This document shows positions 17,715-24,624 of a stretch of DNA of 51,338 nt, in pieces; the first letter of the stretch is position 1; each line of letters starts with the position of its first letter. The DNA lies in NCBI GenBank assembly GCA_903827955.1, contig CAIKKJ010000185.1, forward strand, positions 1 through 51,338. Direction: 5' to 3'. Source of the DNA: an uncultured Verrucomicrobia subdivision 3 bacterium (lineage in GTDB: Bacteria > Verrucomicrobiota > Verrucomicrobiia > Limisphaerales > UBA11358). A model generated the notes under the pieces. It was not told where the DNA came from. It ran no database searches and saw only the letters and a list, made by a program, of their open reading frames with translations. A program made the position numbers and the translations under genes.

Positions 17715-17822
17715 GGCGGAAATTTAAGCACGAATGGCCGCCGATGGACACGGATTTGTGAAACAGCTTTGCAATTAAATTGCGCGACAACTTTTTCCTA
17801 TCGCGCTAGTCTGACTGCGGGC

Positions 17823-18584
17823 ATGAACCAGCCGAATTTTTTCATCATCGGAGCCGCCAAGGCCGCCACTACTTCCTTGAGTTCATTGCTGGAACAGCAT
17901 CCCGAAGCCGCCATAGTGCACGGCAAGGAGCCGCATTTCTTTTCCTACGACCAGCGCTACCAGCTCGGCTGGCAACGCTATCTCGAACTCTTCCGCCATT
18001 GTCGCGGACAAAAAGCCATCGGCGACGCCTCCACGTCCTATTCCCGCATCCGCTACCACCGCGAAACCGCCGACCGCATCCGGCGGCACGTGCCGCACGC
18101 AAAAATAATTTACATGGTGCGCCATCCGCTTCAGCGCATGGAATCCGCCTACGTCGAACACCTTTGCACGCCCGGCGGCCAGATGTTCGACTCCATCAAC
18201 GACGCCGTCCGGCGGCAACCCATGATTCTCGATTCCAGCCGCTATTGGGAAGTGTTCGACTTATACCGGCAACGGTTTAGCGCGCCGAAGATAAAAATCG
18301 TCTGGTTCGAAGAATACACCGCCAACCCCACCGCCGTGTTTCAGGACGTCTGCCGCTTTCTGGAAATCAGCGACACCGTGGTGCCCGACTTTGAGCGCGA
18401 ACGCACCAACAGCCGCGATGCTGCCGCCGACCGTCTCGCCGCGAATGGCCGCGCCGGCGTGACCATCAACACCACTTGGGACGAAGCCACCCGCCAATCG
18501 GTCATCCAACAACTGCGCGAGGACAACCTGCGTTTCCTCGCGCACTTTGGCAAACCGCTGGACTACTGGGGTAAATTATTCTGA
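17823..18584 (+). CDS. sulfotransferase family protein
   Basis: 253 residues. Starts NFFIIGAAKAATTSLSSLL, the 5'-phosphosulfate-binding loop of PAPS-dependent sulfotransferases (residues 9-18). YMVRHPLQRMESAY follows near residue 97, the usual R-x-P-x-x-R-x-x-S-x-Y-type 3'-phosphate site. It transfers sulfate from PAPS to a hydroxyl or amino group, often of a glycan or lipid; the acceptor is unknown. The in-frame extension upstream is less likely because homology begins at the ATG at 17823. It is divergent from the split host gene and followed five bases later by rnhB. Confidence 0.88.
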   Translation: MNQPNFFIIGAAKAATTSLSSLLEQHPEAAIVHGKEPHFFSYDQRYQLGWQRYLELFRHCRGQKAIGDASTSYSRIRYHRETADRIRRHVPHAKIIYMVRHPLQRMESAYVEHLCTPGGQMFDSINDAVRRQPMILDSSRYWEVFDLYRQRFSAPKIKIVWFEEYTANPTAVFQDVCRFLEISDTVVPDFERERTNSRDAAADRLAANGRAGVTINTTWDEATRQSVIQQLREDNLRFLAHFGKPLDYWGKLF

Positions 18585-18588
18585 AACC

Positions 18589-19224
18589 ATGCCCGCCAAA
18601 TTCACCAACTCTTTTGACTTCGAGCGTCCGCTTTGGCAGCAGGGCATCGCGCGCGTCGCGGGCGTGGACGAAGCCGGACGCGGGCCGCTCGCCGGACCGG
18701 TCGTGGCAGCGGCGGCAATTTTGCCGTCGCGCTGGGCGGAAAACGGTTTGCCCGCCGCGCTCGCTGGCTTGAACGATTCCAAACAACTCACCGAAACGCA
18801 GCGCGAAACCTTTTTCCAATTCATCACCACCTGCGGCGAAATCGAATTCGGCATCGCCGAGATCAGCGCGGCGGTGATTGACGAAATAAATATTTTGCAG
18901 GCCACGCATCGCGCGATGAACGACGCGCTGGGGAAATTAAATCCGCTCCCGCCGCACGCGCTCGTGGATGGTCGTCCGGTCAAAACCTTGCGCGTGCCGC
19001 AGACCGCCATCGTCAAGGGCGATGCGCGCAGCTATTCCATCGCCGCCGCGAGCGTCCTCGCCAAAGTCACGCGCGACCGGCTGATGCTGGCGTATGCCGC
19101 GCAGTTTCCCGCCTACGGTTTTGCGGAACACAAAGGCTATGGCACGGCCAAACATCTCGCGGCGATTGCGAAACACGGCGCGTGTCCAATTCACCGTCTG
19201 ACGTTCGCGCCGCTGAAAAAATGA
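18589..19224 (+). CDS. rnhB: ribonuclease HII
   Basis: 211 residues. It cuts RNA in RNA-DNA hybrids and single ribonucleotides in DNA. GVDEAGRGPLAGPVVAAA supplies the Asp-Glu of the active site (around residues 24-30). LNDSKQLT and the GDARSYSIAAASVLAKVTRD region follow, as in RNase HII. The start at 18589 (ACCATGCCC) avoids overlap with the sulfotransferase stop. It ends in an ATGA overlap with yraN, the common rnhB-yraN order in bacteria. All key motifs are present. Confidence 0.95.
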   Translation: MPAKFTNSFDFERPLWQQGIARVAGVDEAGRGPLAGPVVAAAAILPSRWAENGLPAALAGLNDSKQLTETQRETFFQFITTCGEIEFGIAEISAAVIDEINILQATHRAMNDALGKLNPLPPHALVDGRPVKTLRVPQTAIVKGDARSYSIAAASVLAKVTRDRLMLAYAAQFPAYGFAEHKGYGTAKHLAAIAKHGACPIHRLTFAPLKK

Positions 19225-19649
19225 ATCTGCTGGAAAAGTTCAAAGCCAAGTTTTTCGGCAAGGCCAAGCCGGAGCATTTGCGGCGCGGTGAATTAGGCGA
19301 GCGTGCCGCGAAAAAGTTTCTGCAAGCGCAGGGGCTGAAGTTTCTCGCGGCTAATTTCCGTTCCGAGCGCGGGGAGATTGATCTGATTTTCCGCGACGGT
19401 GATTGCCTAGTTTTCATTGAAGTTAAGACAAGGTCTTCTGAGGTATGGACTCGTCCAGCATCGGCAGTAGATGCGAGGAAGCGGAAATTACTATCACAGA
19501 CGGCACTGGATTATTTGAAGCTGCTTAAATACCCCAAAGTGAAGTTCCGTTTTGACATCGTGGAGGTATTGCTGAAGGACGGTCAGGTTTCGGAAATCCG
19601 GCATCTGCCGAACACGTTTTCATTGAGCAAGCCCTATCGCTACGGTTAA
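19221..19649 (+). CDS. yraN: YraN family nuclease-like protein, host 5' part fused to element-borne 3' part
   Basis: 142 residues of the UPF0102/YraN family, a predicted PD-(D/E)xK nuclease-fold protein: LGERAAKKFL, then GEIDLIFRDGD and LVFIEVKTRS (Asp ... Glu-x-Lys core). Codons up to Asp at 19401-19403 are GC-rich like rnhB, with which it overlaps (ATGA). From TGC at 19404 on, the codons are AT-rich (for example GTTTTCATTGAAGTTAAG) and nearly identical to the second copy at 21681. The original GC-rich 3' end is displaced to 22853-23098. I infer that an IS630-like element inserted after the Asp codon and restored the gene with its own 3' end. The protein looks complete. Confidence 0.9.
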   Translation: MNLLEKFKAKFFGKAKPEHLRRGELGERAAKKFLQAQGLKFLAANFRSERGEIDLIFRDGDCLVFIEVKTRSSEVWTRPASAVDARKRKLLSQTALDYLKLLKYPKVKFRFDIVEVLLKDGQVSEIRHLPNTFSLSKPYRYG

Positions 19650-19697
19650 ACATAGCTAGCAATCTTTCGTGCAGCCCTGTAATTAAAGTCAATCTCT

Positions 19698-21266
19698 CTA
19701 GCGTGACCACTTTGGGTCTTTGCAGTTCTGGTCCTCTGCAAACACGGAAGGCACACGCTCATGTCCCCAGATTTTATTGCCTGCCCTCTTTGGATTGCTC
19801 TGAAAGAATATATTTCGCTCTTGAAAGTAGCGGTCTATCGCAGCCTTGGCGTCGTCTTCAGACTGGTAATCACTATTGTGAATAATCGCTTTAGCCATGC
19901 CGCTAAATACGGATTCAATCACATTGAGGAACTGCGCTGATGCCGGCAACGGCACGAGTTCAATTAAAGGCATATTGTTCCCTGCTGCCGCCATTGCATT
20001 GTGGTATTTGACTATTTCGTAAAGCTTCTCGGATGCGTGCCAAGACGCAGCATCCCACGAAACATATAGCTTCTTGCATTGACCATATTGTTCAACCAGC
20101 ACCTCTAACAGCTTGATCATTTCCACTGTGTTCTTCTTTTTTGAGTAAAAGTGCGTGACCTGGTTGCGGGACAGTTCCAAAGCCGCTGTAACAATGAGCC
20201 ATCCTTTAGATTTTTGAAACTGTGCAACACTGGGATATTCACCTGGGGCGACAAGCTGCTTGCCAGCCTTCTTCTTCAAAGCAAATGGACCAAATTCATC
20301 AATAGAAAAGAACCGCTCATCCCGTCCAAGAGTGGACAGAATTCCCTTGAGATGCTCCAGCTTTTCGCGGTATTCGGGGTCGTTACTGGTCAGCACGACC
20401 TTTGCCTGCCGCCATCTGAACCCTGCTGATTTGACTATCTCACGCAGTGTGTCCTTGTTCGACGCGTATCCCTGCATACGAAGGCAACGCAGAAGGTCAT
20501 CCCACTTCCATGAGGTGCGATTGATGCCATGAGCTGACGGAGGTGAATGTAGCAACGATAAAAAGACTGACCGAAACACCCCATTCTCAGCCTGTTTCGG
20601 GCGACTTTTTCTATTGAATAGCTCAGAAGAACCGCCGGCTTGGAATTTCCCCCAATAATCTTGAATAGCATGATCTGAACTCTTAAAGAAGCGGCAGATT
20701 GACCTCGATGAAATCCCTTTAAGTTTTGCTAGCACCACAACCGCCTTCTTTCGCTCTGCCAATGAACCCGACCATGCCTTCTTCGCAATTAGTTGAAGCT
20801 CTGAATTGTGCCCGCATTCACCTTGGATAGAGGAGAAACTTAATTTCTTCTGCATAACGAGTTGCATCCACTGATGATTTTCCGAATCGGGGTTGTGGAA
20901 CTTGGATGATGTGTCGGGTGGTGCAAAGCCACTCTCTAATAATAGGCGTGTGAGACTACGGAGATCTGCAACTGGCACAGCACTTCGTGGAATTACCTGT
21001 ATCATGTCACGAATGAACGCGACCGAGTCGATGATCTTGTCCTTAATATCGGTCGCAATGTCTTCTTGTTTTGAAATTACTATTCGAAGACGCTTTGGTC
21101 GTGTTTGCCGCTTCTTGCGATTGAACTTTGGTGGGAACGGGTGTTTGAGTATTTTCTCAAGCGTGCTCCAATGAATGCCTGCGTCTCGCGCTGCCTGACG
21201 CTTGGACACCCCGCCTTTGAGCACTTGTGCGCGAATAAACCGCCAGCGAATGATGTCTTTGAACAT
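19698..21266 (-). CDS. IS630-family-like DDE transposase (intact)
   Basis: 522 residues. N-terminal helix-turn-helix region (SKRQAARDAGIHWSTLEKIL), then a second HTH-like block around 180-260, then an IS630/Tc1-like DDE domain. First Asp in FFSIDEFGPFALKKKAG near residue 322, second in YVSWDAASWH near 401, Glu in FLNVIESVFSG near 450. The usual LPxYSPxLNPIE loop appears here as LPASAQFLNVIES. At over 500 residues it is longer than typical IS630 transposases (about 340) because of the N-terminal extension. It is transcribed toward the yraN 3' end. A truncated relative lies at 21975-22586. Confidence 0.88.
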   Translation of the reverse strand: MFKDIIRWRFIRAQVLKGGVSKRQAARDAGIHWSTLEKILKHPFPPKFNRKKRQTRPKRLRIVISKQEDIATDIKDKIIDSVAFIRDMIQVIPRSAVPVADLRSLTRLLLESGFAPPDTSSKFHNPDSENHQWMQLVMQKKLSFSSIQGECGHNSELQLIAKKAWSGSLAERKKAVVVLAKLKGISSRSICRFFKSSDHAIQDYWGKFQAGGSSELFNRKSRPKQAENGVFRSVFLSLLHSPPSAHGINRTSWKWDDLLRCLRMQGYASNKDTLREIVKSAGFRWRQAKVVLTSNDPEYREKLEHLKGILSTLGRDERFFSIDEFGPFALKKKAGKQLVAPGEYPSVAQFQKSKGWLIVTAALELSRNQVTHFYSKKKNTVEMIKLLEVLVEQYGQCKKLYVSWDAASWHASEKLYEIVKYHNAMAAAGNNMPLIELVPLPASAQFLNVIESVFSGMAKAIIHNSDYQSEDDAKAAIDRYFQERNIFFQSNPKRAGNKIWGHERVPSVFAEDQNCKDPKWSR

Positions 21267-21273
21267 AAAGGAA

Positions 21274-21361
21274 ACAATACGCCACTATAAACATTTCGCA
21301 GCGATATGTGGTTTTACACGCTTTATCCGCCGGGTAAATATTTAGTCGAAATGGAACAAAC
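21274..21361. repeat. right end of the yraN-inserting element, copy 1
   Basis: About 88 bases from ACAATAC to GAACAAAC, lying upstream of the intact transposase. It shares the skeleton ATAAACATTTCGC, GGTTTTACAC and AAATGNAACAAAC with 22764-22852. The bases right after it (TGGCTGGTATTTGAAGC) look like a decayed form of the element's left end TGCCTAGTTTTCATTGAAG, as if another copy had been joined there. Confidence 0.7.
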
Positions 21362-21428
21362 TGGCTGGTATTTGAAGCAATCAATAAGGTTACTAGACTG
21401 ACTAAAGCTAACGGCTAGAAGATGACTT

Positions 21429-21434
21429 TATAAT
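21429..21434 (+). promoter_or_regulatory. possible -10 box upstream of second yraN
   Basis: A perfect TATAAT lies 21 bases before the ATG of the second yraN. No good -35 is seen at the proper distance, so this is only a candidate. Confidence 0.35.
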
Positions 21435-21455
21435 GCTTTAACCTACAAGTGGCAG

Positions 21456-21926
21456 ATGAAACTACTCACTAAATTAAAAGCCTGTTTTGCAGTCAAAGCA
21501 CAGCCAGAACATTTAAGGCGCGGCAAACTAGGTGAGCGTGCGGCAAAGAGATATTTGCAGAAACAGGGGATGAAGTTTCTCGCAGCTAATTTCCGCTCCG
21601 AACACGGAGAGATTGATTTAATCTTCCGCGACGATGGACGAAAGGGCTTTTGTAGTATATTTAGTGGAAATGAAACAAACTGTCTAGTTTTCATTGAAGT
21701 TAAGACAAGGTCTTCTGAGGTATGGACTCGTCCAGCAGCGGCAGTGGATGCGAGGAAGCGGAGATTACTTTCACAGACAGCACTGGACTATTTGAAGCTG
21801 CTTAAATACCCCAAGGTGAAGTTCCGTTTCGACATCGTGGAGGTGCTGCTAGTAGATGGTAAGGTAAGCGAAATTCGGCATCTGCCGAACACATTTTCAT
21901 TGAGCAAGCCCTATCGCTACGGTTAA
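21456..21926 (+). CDS. second YraN family protein with a 15-residue in-frame element scar
   Basis: 156 residues. The N-terminal part (LRRGKLGERAAKRYLQKQG, FRSEHGEIDLIFRD) is related to but distinct from the host copy and is AT-richer, suggesting another origin. After Asp, where the first copy continues at once, it has an extra DGRKGFCSIFSGNETN stretch. Its DNA (21655-21680, TATTTAGTGGAAATGAAACAAAC) equals the last bases of the element's right end. From TGT at 21681 the C-terminus (CLVFIEVKTRSSEV) is nearly the same as in copy 1. The frame stays open through the scar. Whether the insertion next to the nuclease-like core is tolerated is unknown. Confidence 0.8.
   Translation: MKLLTKLKACFAVKAQPEHLRRGKLGERAAKRYLQKQGMKFLAANFRSEHGEIDLIFRDDGRKGFCSIFSGNETNCLVFIEVKTRSSEVWTRPAAAVDARKRRLLSQTALDYLKLLKYPKVKFRFDIVEVLLVDGKVSEIRHLPNTFSLSKPYRYG
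21655..21680. repeat. right-end fragment of the element inside second yraN
   Basis: 26 bases matching the terminal part of the right ends at 21336-21361 and 22827-22852, directly abutting a left end at 21681. This is a right-end/left-end junction of the kind expected for tandem insertions at one site. Confidence 0.7.
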
Positions 21927-21974
21927 ACATAGCTAGCAACCTTTCATGCAGGGCTGTAATTAAAGTCAATCTCT

Positions 21975-22586
21975 CTAGCGCGTCCACTTTGGGTCTTTGC
22001 AGTTCTGGTCCTCTGCAAACACGGAAGGCACACGCTCTTGTCCCCAGATTTTATTGCCCGCCCTCTTTGGATTGCCCTGAAAAAATATATTTCGCTCTTG
22101 AAAGTAGCGGTCTATCGCAGCCTTGGCTTCGTCTTCAGACTGGTAATCACTATTGTGGATGATTGCTTTTGCCATGCCGCTGAACACGGACTCGATCACA
22201 TTAAGAAATTGTGCCGAAGCTGGCAGAGGCACTAGCTCGATCAATGGCAGATGGCTCGATTCCACTCCTGCCATGGCGTTGCGATAGTTGACTGTTTCAT
22301 AAAGCTTATCGGAAGCGTGCCAGGACGCAGCATCCCACGAAAAATACAGCTTCTTGCACTGACCATACTGTTCAGCCAGCATCTCTAGCAACTTTATCAT
22401 TTCCAGTGTGTTCTTCTTTTTTGAGTAAAAGTGCGTGATCTGGTTGCGGGACAGTTCCAAAGCCGCTGTAACTATGAGCCATCCTTTGGATTTTTGAAAC
22501 TGTGCCACACTGGGGTATTCACCTGGGGCGACAAGTTGCTTGCCAGCTTTCTTCGCCCAACCAGGCATAATGTTCACCCTGCTCAA
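21975..22586 (-). pseudogene. truncated IS630-like transposase
   Basis: From about 22555 downward it encodes KKAGKQLVAPGEYPSVAQFQ through to the C-terminus, nearly identical to the last 190 residues of the intact transposase at 19698-21266. It includes the second Asp (YFSWDAASWH) and the Glu (FLNVIESVFSG). The N-terminal two thirds, including the DNA-binding region and the first catalytic Asp, are gone. The first residues (MSRVNIMPGWA) come from unrelated DNA, so the product cannot be active. Confidence 0.88.
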
Positions 22587-22763
22587 TGAAACGGCGAGAC
22601 ATGGTCTGCTTGCCCATGAACTCCTTGTTAAGAAACCTTTTAAGCTCTAATAAACTGGTGTGTTTTGCTCTTATTAATCCGATTGTCTGGACGCAGTCTA
22701 AAATTGTTTTGACGGCAAAATCGATTTGTTCCTCTTGATCAACAGGGATTATGGACATAATGG
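22556..22763 (-). other. unrelated insert replacing the 5' part of the second transposase
   Basis: About 200 bases without a match in copy 1. On the minus strand an open frame begins MSIIPVDQEEQIDFAVKTIL and continues with LLELKRFLNKEFM, a helical coiled-coil-like stretch, then passes through GEHYAWLG into the transposase remnant in another frame. It may be the C-terminal end of some other gene (it loosely recalls the end of a type I restriction specificity subunit), but I would not name it. Confidence 0.45.
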
Positions 22764-22852
22764 GACAATACACCCCCATAAACATTTCGCTGTGATATGA
22801 GGTTTTACACATTTTGTCCGCTGGGCAAATGTTTACGTGAAATGAAACAAAC
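22764..22852. repeat. right end of the yraN-inserting element, outermost copy
   Basis: About 89 bases, clearly related along its whole length to 21274-21361 and ending AAATGAAACAAAC. The next codons (ACG CTA TGT TTC GTG GAG) are the host yraN continuation, so this marks the boundary between element and chromosome. Confidence 0.75.
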
Positions 22853-23098
22853 ACGCTATGTTTCGTGGAGGTGAAAACGCGTTCGTCCGAAGAATGGTCG
22901 CGTCCCGCCGATGCCGTGGATGCGCGGAAGAAAAAATTGTTGTCGCAAACCGCGCTCGATTATCTGCGCCGACTAAAAAATCCCGAGGTGAAATTTCGTT
23001 TCGACATCGTGGAAGTGATGCTTCGCGACGGCGCGGTGTGCGAGGTGCGGCATCTGCCGAACAGCTTCGCCCTGAGCAACCCATATCGCTACGCGTAA
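22853..23098 (+). pseudogene. displaced original 3' end of host yraN
   Basis: Encodes TLCFVEVKTRSSEEWSRPAD and onward to NSFALSNPYRYA and a TAA. This is the YraN C-terminus with GC-rich, host-like codons (GTGGAGGTGAAAACGCGTTCG). It has no start of its own and lies just right of an element end. Joined to the host 5' part ending at 19403 it would give an uninterrupted YraN with the consensus D-G-D-T-L junction. It is therefore the original 3' end separated from its start by about 3.45 kb of inserted DNA. Confidence 0.87.
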
Positions 23099-23163
23099 AA
23101 AAGTGCGGCGAGCAGGCGTGACATAATCGCGGCAGCGTTGTCTAATCGGCAGTGAACGCACTT

Positions 23164-23724
23164 ATGAACCAGCCAGTCGCTGCCCAGGAATCTCGCGTGG
23201 AAACGCCGGAAGCGTGGATGGATTCCGGCTTTGCCGCGCTCTACGACGAGCACAGCCGCGCGATTTTTTTTCTCGCGCTGCGTTTTTTTGGCGACGAGCA
23301 AAAGGCCGAGGACGCCACGCACGATGTTTTTCTAAAAGCCTTTCAGCGCATGGATCAGTTCCGCAACGAGTCGTCCATCCGCACGTGGCTCTATCGTATC
23401 GCGATCAATCATTGCCAGAATGTCGTTCAGTCGTGGCATCACCGGAACATCCACGCGACCGCTGACGATTCCATCTGGGAAAATTCCCCCGCCAAAACCG
23501 ATTCGCCGTTGCGCGTTCTAGAAACGAAAGAACTCGGCCAGCGCATCCAAAAAACCCTCGACGGCTTGTCGGAAGAATATCGCCTTCTTCTGCTGCTCGT
23601 GGCGGATGAGGAATTGAGCTACGAAGAAATCGCCATCGTCGTCGGCCAGTCCGCCGACGCCGTGCGCGGGAAATTGCATCGCGCGCGTAAAGCCTTTGCC
23701 ATCCGTTTTGAACAAACCGCCTGA
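23164..23724 (+). CDS. ECF-type RNA polymerase sigma factor
   Basis: 186 residues from the ATG (a GTG four codons upstream is also possible). Region 2 lies around 20-90: FAALYDEHSRAIFFLALRFF, then DATHDVFLKAFQRMDQF and SIRTWLYRIAINHC for core binding and -10 recognition. Region 4 lies around 130-180: GLSEEYRLLLLLVADEELSY, then EIAIVVGQSADAVRGKLHRARK, a helix-turn-helix for the -35 box. It is the first gene of a long co-directional run and is followed six bases later by a short gene in the position where an anti-sigma factor is often found. It directs transcription of an unknown stress or surface regulon. Confidence 0.92.
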   Translation: MNQPVAAQESRVETPEAWMDSGFAALYDEHSRAIFFLALRFFGDEQKAEDATHDVFLKAFQRMDQFRNESSIRTWLYRIAINHCQNVVQSWHHRNIHATADDSIWENSPAKTDSPLRVLETKELGQRIQKTLDGLSEEYRLLLLLVADEELSYEEIAIVVGQSADAVRGKLHRARKAFAIRFEQTA

Positions 23725-23729
23725 AGCCT

Positions 23730-23945
23730 ATGAAACAGCAGACCAAACTTTCGCCGGAACAAACGCACACCGAAACGCAGTCGTCAGAGACGCAGGCCGT
23801 CCGCGAATTTGCCAACGCTGACGAACTCCTGCGCTTCGACGCCTCGCAAACCGTCGTTCCGCCGCACATTGCGGAGCGGTTGAAAAATTCTACTGCCAAC
23901 ATTGCGCAGCCGAAAACCGGCTGGTTCAAACGTCTATTTAACTGA
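23730..23945 (+). CDS. short protein after the sigma factor
   Basis: 71 residues, hydrophilic at the start (TKLSPEQTHTETQSS) and ending GWFKRLFN. It has no membrane helix and no zinc-finger cysteines, so it is not a standard anti-sigma factor. In this position it could be a short regulator or partner of the sigma factor. The conserved-looking PPHIAERLK and W-F-K-R-L-F end suggest a real gene. The stop overlaps no neighbour; the next gene starts 13 bases on. Confidence 0.65.
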   Translation: MKQQTKLSPEQTHTETQSSETQAVREFANADELLRFDASQTVVPPHIAERLKNSTANIAQPKTGWFKRLFN

Positions 23946-23958
23946 AACTAAAACTGCC

Positions 23959-24624
23959 ATGAACAACCCCCTCAAAACCATATTAACCCTGCCCAAGGGA
24001 ATGTTGCTGTTTCTCGGCATCTACGCCGTGAGCTTCCCGATTGCGTATCTCGAAATGAAACTGGCTGGCCAATCCACGTTGCTTCACTGGCTCGGCCTGC
24101 AGCCATTGCTCGTCTGGAAAGGCGAGATTTGGCGAGTGCTGACGTTTGAGTTGGTCAGCGCGAGCGTGCTGGGCTGGGCGATTAATCTTTTTTGGTTGGC
24201 CACGCTCGTCAACATCCTGCGCAACGACTGGACCTCGCTGCGCTTTTGGATTTTCTGCCTCGTCGCGGCCATCGGTGGAGCTATTCCGCTGCTGTTCATT
24301 TTTCACGAAACCGAATTTCAGGTTCCGGTCACTGGTGCCGGCGCGGTGGTCTGCGCGTTGCTGTTTGCTTGGGATCGTTTTTATCATCGCGAACGCATCA
24401 TGATGCTTGGTCTCGGCGAAGTCTCGGTGCGGCAGGCGGCCTGGTTCATCATCGGGCTGAACGCGGTCATCACCTTCTTCTCGTGCGGCGGCTGGCAGTT
24501 CACGCTCTCGATGTTCTGCGGCGGCGCGCTGGGCTGGCTCTTTTTGATGATCGGCAATAAACGCGTGATGAGCCGGGGCAGCCGAGTGGTCGAATCCCAA
24601 CGCGTCGCGCGATTGGAACTATGA
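23959..24624 (+). CDS. rhomboid-like membrane protein lacking catalytic residues
   Basis: 221 residues with about six hydrophobic helices. The loop after the first helix holds GEIWRVLTFELV, the rhomboid L1 W-R motif. The helix that should carry the G-x-S-G serine reads PVTGAGAVVCALLFAW, with no serine, and the last helix reads MFCGGALGWLFL, where active rhomboids have a histidine. It thus looks like a pseudoprotease of the rhomboid superfamily, which usually binds and steers membrane proteins instead of cutting them. Start at 23959 (GCCATGAAC) gives a clean N-terminus. It ends in an ATGA overlap with the next gene. Confidence 0.7.
   Translation: MNNPLKTILTLPKGMLLFLGIYAVSFPIAYLEMKLAGQSTLLHWLGLQPLLVWKGEIWRVLTFELVSASVLGWAINLFWLATLVNILRNDWTSLRFWIFCLVAAIGGAIPLLFIFHETEFQVPVTGAGAVVCALLFAWDRFYHRERIMMLGLGEVSVRQAAWFIIGLNAVITFFSCGGWQFTLSMFCGGALGWLFLMIGNKRVMSRGSRVVESQRVARLEL

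Larger units (their letters stand above)
19404..21361. mobile_element. IS630-like element whose left end is the 3' half of yraN (newest copy)
   Basis: About 1.96 kb. Left end: 246 bases encoding the last 81 residues of YraN (from Cys-Leu-Val-Phe-Ile-Glu) plus stop. Then come about 48 conserved bases, a minus-strand DDE transposase gene, and a right end (21274-21361) ending GAAATGGAACAAAC. The same right end recurs at 21655-21680 (fragment) and 22764-22852. Insertion is between the codons for Asp and Thr of a consensus YraN D-G-D-T-L stretch. There is no obvious target duplication and only a weak inverted resemblance of ends (AGTTTTCATT against AGTTTGTTTCATT). Confidence 0.75.
21681..22852. 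mobile_element. older, internally deleted copy of the yraN-inserting element
   Basis: Left end 21681 (TGTCTAGTTTTCATTG), yraN 3' part to 21926, the same short spacer as in copy 1, a truncated minus-strand transposase (21975 to about 22555), roughly 200 bases of unrelated sequence, and a right end (22764-22852) ending AAATGAAACAAAC. The displaced host yraN 3' end begins at 22853. Because most of the transposase is missing, it can no longer move by itself. Confidence 0.72.

Noticed and set aside
17726-17760. ATGGACACGGATTTGTG-like stretch as a remnant of another GxxExxY-type repeat
   Set aside because: It resembles repeats I associate with such genes, but there is no second copy in the window and no gene remnant beside it.
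22004-22864. Second transposase as a functional gene with an alternative start
   Set aside because: It lacks the DNA-binding region and the first catalytic Asp, and its start codon lies in unrelated DNA.
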